This document shows positions 59,801-64,000 of a stretch of DNA of 64,000 nucleotides, piece by piece. Source of the stretch: Rhodococcus opacus B4 (GTDB taxonomy: Bacteria; Actinomycetota; Actinomycetes; Mycobacteriales; Mycobacteriaceae); the NCBI RefSeq assembly GCF_000010805.1, contig NC_012522.1, positions 6,200,001 through 6,264,000 on the forward strand, in the 5' to 3' direction. The position numbers and the translations under genes are program-made. The notes below the pieces were generated by a model that did not search any database, was not told where the DNA came from, and saw nothing but the letters and a program-made list of their open reading frames with translations. How positions within the stretch are numbered: position 1 is the first letter of the stretch; every line of letters begins with the position of its first letter.

Positions 59801-59803
59801 GTG

Positions 59804-60574
59804 TCAGAGGACCTTGTTCAGGAAGTCCTGCGTGCGGGACTGCTGCGGGTCGCCGAAGATCTGCTCCGGAGTTCCCTCCTCCACCACATAGCCGTCGGCC
59901 ATGAAGATCACCCGATCGGACACCTCGCGGGCGAAGCCCATCTCGTGGGTGACCACGACCATCGTCATGCCGCCCTTCGCGAGGTCGCGCAGCACCTGCA
60001 GCACCTCGCCCACCATCTCGGGGTCCAGCGCGCTGGTGGCCTCGTCGAACAGCATGATGTCCGGGTTCATCGCCAGGGCCCGGGCGATCGCGACGCGCTG
60101 CTTCTGCCCACCGGACAGGTTCGCCGGCTTCGCGTCCGCCTTCTCGGCCAGCCCGACCTGCTCGAGCAGCCGGACCGCAGTCGCCCGGGCCTCCTCCTTG
60201 GAGGCCCGCTTGGTCTGCACCGGCGCGAGCATCACGTTCTCGATCGCCGTCATGTGCGGGAACAGGTTGAAGTGCTGGAAGACCATCCCGATGTGCTGGC
60301 GCACGCGGTCGATGTCGATCTTCTTGTCGCTCACGTCGAAACCGTCGACCACGACGTTGCCGCCGGTGATGTCCTCGAGCCGGTTGAGGCAGCGCAGGAA
60401 CGTGCTCTTGCCCGAACCCGACGGTCCGATCACGCAGACCACTTCGCCGCTGGCGATGTCGACGTCGATGCCCTTGAGGACCTCGTTGTCGCCGAACGAC
60501 TTCTTCAGACCCTTCACCCGGATCTTCGGGTCGGCGGTCTCGGCCGTGTTCTCTGTCACCGGTGTCTCGGTCAC
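59804..60574 (-). CDS. Polar amino-acid ABC transporter, ATP-binding protein
   Basis: A 256-residue ATPase of the GlnQ/HisP type: Walker A GPSGSGKST, FQHFNLFPHMTAIENV, signature LSGGQKQRVAIARALAMNP and Walker B IMLFDEATSALDPE. It powers uptake through the fused permease. The GTG start overlaps the stop of the permease gene (GTGA), so the two are coupled. Confidence 0.95.
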   Translation of the reverse strand: MTETPVTENTAETADPKIRVKGLKKSFGDNEVLKGIDVDIASGEVVCVIGPSGSGKSTFLRCLNRLEDITGGNVVVDGFDVSDKKIDIDRVRQHIGMVFQHFNLFPHMTAIENVMLAPVQTKRASKEEARATAVRLLEQVGLAEKADAKPANLSGGQKQRVAIARALAMNPDIMLFDEATSALDPEMVGEVLQVLRDLAKGGMTMVVVTHEMGFAREVSDRVIFMADGYVVEEGTPEQIFGDPQQSRTQDFLNKVL

Positions 60575-62040
60575 TGGTTGATCCTCTTCTCGAGCCGGTT
60601 CGACAGCTTCGTCAACGCCATGATGATGATGAAATACATCACGCCGATGATCAGCCACATGTTGAAGGACTGGAAGTTGCGGGCGATGATGATCCGCCCG
60701 GTCTGAGTGAGTTCGGCGAGCCCGATCACGGACAGGATCGACGTGTCCTTCAACGTGATCACGAATTGGTTGATGTACGACGGGATCATCGTCCGCACCG
60801 CCTGCGGCATCACGACCTTCTGCATCGACTTCAGGTAGCTGATGCCGAGGCTCCGCGACGCCTCCATCTGCCCCTTGTCGACGGACAGGATGCCGCCGCG
60901 CACGATCTCGGCCATGTAGGCGCCGGCGTTGAGGCTCAGCGTGATGATGCCTGCCGTGAACGCCGACATCTGGAAGTCCAGCGCCGCCGGGATGCCGAAG
61001 TAGATGAAGAACGCCTGCACCAGTAGCGGGGTGCCGCGGAACACGTCCACGTACGTGGTGCCGATTCCGCGCAGGACGATGTTGGTCGACACCCGGAACA
61101 GGCCGAAGATGGCGCCGAGCACGAGTGCGATGGCGATCGAGACCACGGTGAGGACGATCGTGAGCCACAGGCCCTCGAGCAGCAGCGGGTAGGTGCTCTT
61201 GATCAGGCCCAGGATCGAGTTGTCGTCGTCGGAGGCGTCGGCGTTGAGGTAGGTGTCGAGGATCTCGTCGTACTGGCCGCTCGCCTTCAGGTTGGCGAGA
61301 CCGGCGTTGAACTCCTGGAGGAGTTGGGCGTTCTGGCCCTTCGCGACGGCGAATCCGTAGCTGGCGCCGGGAACCTTGTCGGTGACGGTCTTGAACCCGT
61401 TGCCCTGCTTGATGCCGTAGGCGAGGACGGGGTAGTCCTCGAACACGGCCGCCGAGTTACCTGTGCGGACCTCGTCGAACATGCTCGACGAGTCGGCGAA
61501 GTACTTGGTGGTGAACCCGTACTGGTCCTTGATGGATTCCGCGTACGTGGCGCCCTCGGTGCCGTTCTTGACGGCGACGGATTTGCCGCGCAGGTCCTCG
61601 TAGGAGGTGATCGAGTCGTTCGACTCGAGCACGCCCATCTGCACGCCCGACTCGAAGTAGGGGTCGGAGAAGTCGAACGTCGCCTTGCGAGCGTCGGTGA
61701 TCGACATGCCGGCGATCATGCCGTTGGCCTGGCCGCCGGTGACTGCCTGTAGCGCGGCGTCGAATCCGACGGCGTTGACCCGGTAGGTGAACCCCTGGTC
61801 CTCGGCGATGGCGGCGAGGAGGTCCATGTCGATGCCGACGAGTTTGCCGCTCTCGTCCTGGAACTCGAACGGGGCGAACGTGATGTCGGTGGCGATGGTG
61901 TAGTCGTTGCCCGGAGCGGGCTGCTGCGCGCCGGCGATACCGGGCGCGACGAGTGTGACGAGCAGCGTCAGCGCGGCGATCACCGCGGGCACTCTCGGAC
62001 GTCTGACGAGTCTCAGAAGTCGATCGGATCTGCTGCGCAC
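60571..62040 (-). CDS. Amino-acid ABC transporter, substrate-binding protein fused to permease
   Basis: A 489-residue fusion. After a signal sequence (VIAALTLLVTLVAPGIAGAQ) comes a family-3 binding protein (about 40-265: DITFAPFEFQDESGKLVGID, GQANGMIAGMSITDARK) and then a HisM/GlnP permease of about five helices (ILGLIKSTYPLLLEGLWLTI; EAA loop EASRSLGISYLKSMQKVVMP). Binding domain and channel in one chain resembles the fused GlnP type. Glutamine or another polar amino acid is likely. It starts at GTG 62040 with GGGG upstream. Confidence 0.93.
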   Translation of the reverse strand: MRSRSDRLLRLVRRPRVPAVIAALTLLVTLVAPGIAGAQQPAPGNDYTIATDITFAPFEFQDESGKLVGIDMDLLAAIAEDQGFTYRVNAVGFDAALQAVTGGQANGMIAGMSITDARKATFDFSDPYFESGVQMGVLESNDSITSYEDLRGKSVAVKNGTEGATYAESIKDQYGFTTKYFADSSSMFDEVRTGNSAAVFEDYPVLAYGIKQGNGFKTVTDKVPGASYGFAVAKGQNAQLLQEFNAGLANLKASGQYDEILDTYLNADASDDDNSILGLIKSTYPLLLEGLWLTIVLTVVSIAIALVLGAIFGLFRVSTNIVLRGIGTTYVDVFRGTPLLVQAFFIYFGIPAALDFQMSAFTAGIITLSLNAGAYMAEIVRGGILSVDKGQMEASRSLGISYLKSMQKVVMPQAVRTMIPSYINQFVITLKDTSILSVIGLAELTQTGRIIIARNFQSFNMWLIIGVMYFIIIMALTKLSNRLEKRINQ

Positions 62041-62281
62041 GGAACCCCAGCTTTCTTGTCAGTAACGCCCGGTCGCTTCCGGGCTTCTTGGTGCATGTCG
62101 CAAGATACTGCGTTTCGTGGGTGGTCCGGACCAGAAGCGTCTGATTGTCGGCAAATCGAAAACCGTCCCCGATCTCAACCTTTTCGTGATCTGGGACGCA
62201 GGTCGTAGCGGCAAAGTTGCCAGACCATCGCCGATTCGTTACCGTACCGTGATCAAACGTCCGCCAGCCTTGGGAACTCAC

Positions 62282-63397
62282 GTGTCGCCTGTAGCCAGAA
62301 TCAACAACGCCAAATCGCCCCTTCTCTACGTAGTCGTCGCGGCCCTGCTCGCGACGCTCGTCGTGGGCGGTGCGCTGGCGGTGGCACGGCACAAGACCGT
62401 CACGCTCGACGTCGACGGCGAGACCGTCTCGCTCGGCACGATGGCATCCGATGTGAGCGGCGCGCTCGACGACGCCGGATACACCGTCAGCGAGCGCGAC
62501 GCCGTGGCTCCCGCCGCCGATGCCTCGATTTCCGACGGCGACACGGTGGTGTTGCGGCGCGCCCGCGAGATCGACCTCACCGTCGACGGCCAGCCCAAGA
62601 CCGTCTGGACCACCGCGCTCACCGTCGACGACGCGCTGAAGCAGTTCGAACTCGCCGACGACGTCCACGTCTCCGCATCCCGCTCCGAGCGCCTGCCGCT
62701 CGAGGGCACCTCGCTCGAGGTCGTCAACGCCAAGCTCGTCAAGGTCGCCGACGGCGGCGCCCCGCTCACCGACGTCCGCCTGGCCGCTCCCACCGTCGGC
62801 GAACTCCTCGCCGCCAACGGCGCCCCGCTCGAACAGGCCGACACCGTCGTGCCCCCGGCCGACGCCCCCGTCGTCGAAGGCGCCGAGATCCACGTGACCC
62901 GCGACCGCACCGAGACCCGCACCGAGACGCTGCCCATCGCGCCGCCCGAGAACCGCGTCGACGATCCCGCGCTCGACAAGGGCAAGACCGTCGTCGAGAA
63001 CCCCGGTGTTCCCGGCGAGCGCACCGTCACCGCATCCGTGAAGACGGTCAACGGCGTCGAGGCCGGCCGCCAGGAGCTCAGCTCGACGGTGCTCCGCGAG
63101 CCCGCGCCTGCGCTCGTCAAGGTCGGTGTGAAGGAGCTCGCCATCTCCAACGCCTCCACCTGGGATTCGATTGCGCACTGCGAGGCCACCGGCAACTGGG
63201 CCATCAACACCGGAAACGGATTCTTCGGCGGACTGCAGTTCACCCAGAGCACCTGGGAGGCGTTCGGCGGCACCCAGTACGCATCCCGCGCCGACCTCGC
63301 CTCCCGCGAACAGCAGATCTCCGTCGCCGAAAAGGTCCAGGCGGCGCAGGGCTGGGGTGCCTGGCCCGCCTGTACCAGCAAGCTCGGACTCCGCTGA
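62282..63397 (+). CDS. rpfB: Resuscitation-promoting factor RpfB
   Basis: A 371-residue secreted cell-wall enzyme. A membrane anchor (LLYVVVAALLATLVVGGALA, about 13-33) leads to three DUF348 repeats (VTLDVDGE, IDLTVDGQPKTVWTTALTV, and a third), a G5 domain (about 205-280) and a C-terminal Rpf lysozyme-like domain (WDSIAHCEATGNWAINTGNG, with catalytic Glu, then FFGGLQFTQSTW). It cleaves peptidoglycan glycan strands, aiding growth and exit from dormancy. GTG start at 62282; the ribosome binding site is weak. A second copy follows 22 nt later. Confidence 0.95.
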   Translation: MSPVARINNAKSPLLYVVVAALLATLVVGGALAVARHKTVTLDVDGETVSLGTMASDVSGALDDAGYTVSERDAVAPAADASISDGDTVVLRRAREIDLTVDGQPKTVWTTALTVDDALKQFELADDVHVSASRSERLPLEGTSLEVVNAKLVKVADGGAPLTDVRLAAPTVGELLAANGAPLEQADTVVPPADAPVVEGAEIHVTRDRTETRTETLPIAPPENRVDDPALDKGKTVVENPGVPGERTVTASVKTVNGVEAGRQELSSTVLREPAPALVKVGVKELAISNASTWDSIAHCEATGNWAINTGNGFFGGLQFTQSTWEAFGGTQYASRADLASREQQISVAEKVQAAQGWGAWPACTSKLGLR

Positions 63398-63419
63398 CGA
63401 TCTGAAGTAAAGGAACACG

Positions 63420-64000
63420 ATGTCGCCGTTCGCGAAGATCAACTCGGCCCGCTCGCCGCTGCTGTACACAGTGGTGGCCCTGCTTCTCGCCACGCTGATC
63501 GCCGGCGGAGTGATGGCCGTGGTCCGGCACAAGAACGTCACCCTCGACGTGGACGGCGAGACGACCTCGCTGAGCACCATGACCACGAGCGTCGACGCCG
63601 CCCTGGCCGACGCCGGGTACTCGATCAGCGACCGCGACGTGGTGGCTCCGGAACGCGACGCGACGCTGTCCGACGGGGACACCGTGGTCCTGCGCCGCGC
63701 GCGCGAGGTGTCGCTGTCCGTGGACGGGCAGCCGAAGACGGTGTGGACCACCGCCCTCACCGTCGAGGACGCGCTGAAGCAGTTCGATCTCGGCGAGGAC
63801 GTGCACGTGTCCGCGTCCCGTTCGCAGCGGCTTCCGCTCGACGGTGCGGCGCTCGACGTGCTCAACCCGCTCGTCGTCAAGCTCGCCGACGGTGCGCTTC
63901 CGGTCACCGACGTGCGCATGGCGGCGCCGACGGTCGGGGAGTTCCTGGCCGCGCACGGCGCGCCGCTCGAGCAGGCCGACACCGTCGTCCCGGCGGCGGA
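63420..64000 (+). CDS. Second RpfB-like gene, cut by the right edge
   Basis: The visible 193 residues repeat the start of rpfB: anchor SPLLYTVVALLLATLIAGGV, then DUF348 repeats VTLDVDGETTSL, VSLSVDGQPKTVWTTALTV and the third (LPVTDVRMAAPTVGEFLAAH). Long stretches are identical to the upstream copy (for example SVDGQPKTVWTTALTV). AAAGGAACACG precedes the ATG. The G5 and Rpf catalytic domains would be beyond the window, so whether it is complete is not known. Confidence 0.88.
   Translation, partial: MSPFAKINSARSPLLYTVVALLLATLIAGGVMAVVRHKNVTLDVDGETTSLSTMTTSVDAALADAGYSISDRDVVAPERDATLSDGDTVVLRRAREVSLSVDGQPKTVWTTALTVEDALKQFDLGEDVHVSASRSQRLPLDGAALDVLNPLVVKLADGALPVTDVRMAAPTVGEFLAAHGAPLEQADTVVPAA

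Noticed and set aside
62041..62281. Riboswitch (c-di-AMP type) upstream of rpfB
   Set aside because: The expected ydaO conserved blocks are not seen; only a plain 240-bp leader can be stated.
60571..63982. Long antisense frames opposite rpfB
   Set aside because: High-GC shadow frames of the DUF348/G5 repeats; composition is not protein-like and they lack starts with ribosome binding sites.

Overview
The window is chromosomal DNA from a high-GC actinomycete of the Mycobacteriales, almost certainly a Rhodococcus (inferred; the jostii/opacus group fits best). The reasons are four MspA-type outer-membrane porins, mprAB-pepD, RpfB factors, a wax-ester/triacylglycerol synthase, Pmt, GlpR, and long stretches whose order I recall from Mycobacterium tuberculosis: mprA-mprB-pepD-moaB2-mscL, ruc-cyclo-ligase-galU-glp-rimJ-glpR, pmt-rsmI and metS-tatD-rpfB. 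I see no prophage, insertion sequence or CRISPR array.

Layout. 1-8.3 kb: amine catabolism, with an amidohydrolase (cut by the left edge) and MFS transporter, a PucR regulator, a putrescine-oxidase-like flavoenzyme and a 115-kDa-class NAD glutamate dehydrogenase. 8.4-11.8 kb: a decayed MFS remnant, a lipoprotein, an AEC transporter, a serine hydrolase and a shortened DUF305 protein. 11.8-14.4 kb: the zinc-starvation ribosome locus, with zinc-free S18, S14, L33 and L28 divergent from mrf and L31 type B, and two Zur-like sites between. 14.5-19.7 kb: a TRIC-like membrane protein, then the MprAB envelope-stress system with two MprA boxes, PepD, MoaB2 and a small protein with no standard start codon. 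20-23.4 kb: two porin pairs in tandem. 23.4-29.8 kb: mscL, a SAF-domain protein, Ruc, folate cyclo-ligase, galU and the Glp/GlpR cell-division pair.

29.9-35 kb: tRNA-Ala(CGC), then a surface repeat protein, a zinc peptidase, a 7-helix membrane protein, a glucose-6-phosphate dehydrogenase paralog and an EspR-like regulator. This is the least understood part and a candidate signalling module. 35.5-39.9 kb: an SDR, an ABC exporter with an unusual insertion, and two unrecognised envelope proteins. 39.9-45 kb: an acyltransferase operon for glycerolipid and storage-lipid synthesis. 45-50.3 kb: SoxR, nitrobindin, arginine deiminase, ArsC-like, GntR and DoxX (nitrosative and oxidative stress). 50.4-64 kb: a BCCT osmolyte transporter, Pmt, RsmI, MetRS, TatD, a polar amino-acid ABC transporter with its binding protein fused to the permease, and two rpfB-type genes in tandem, the second cut by the right edge.

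A feature not explained by the genes is a family of seven intergenic palindromes, each exactly 40 bp, framed by GTG and CAC and variable inside. Several sit at gene ends, and three have TGA as bases 2-4, which in two cases is the stop codon of an intact upstream gene.
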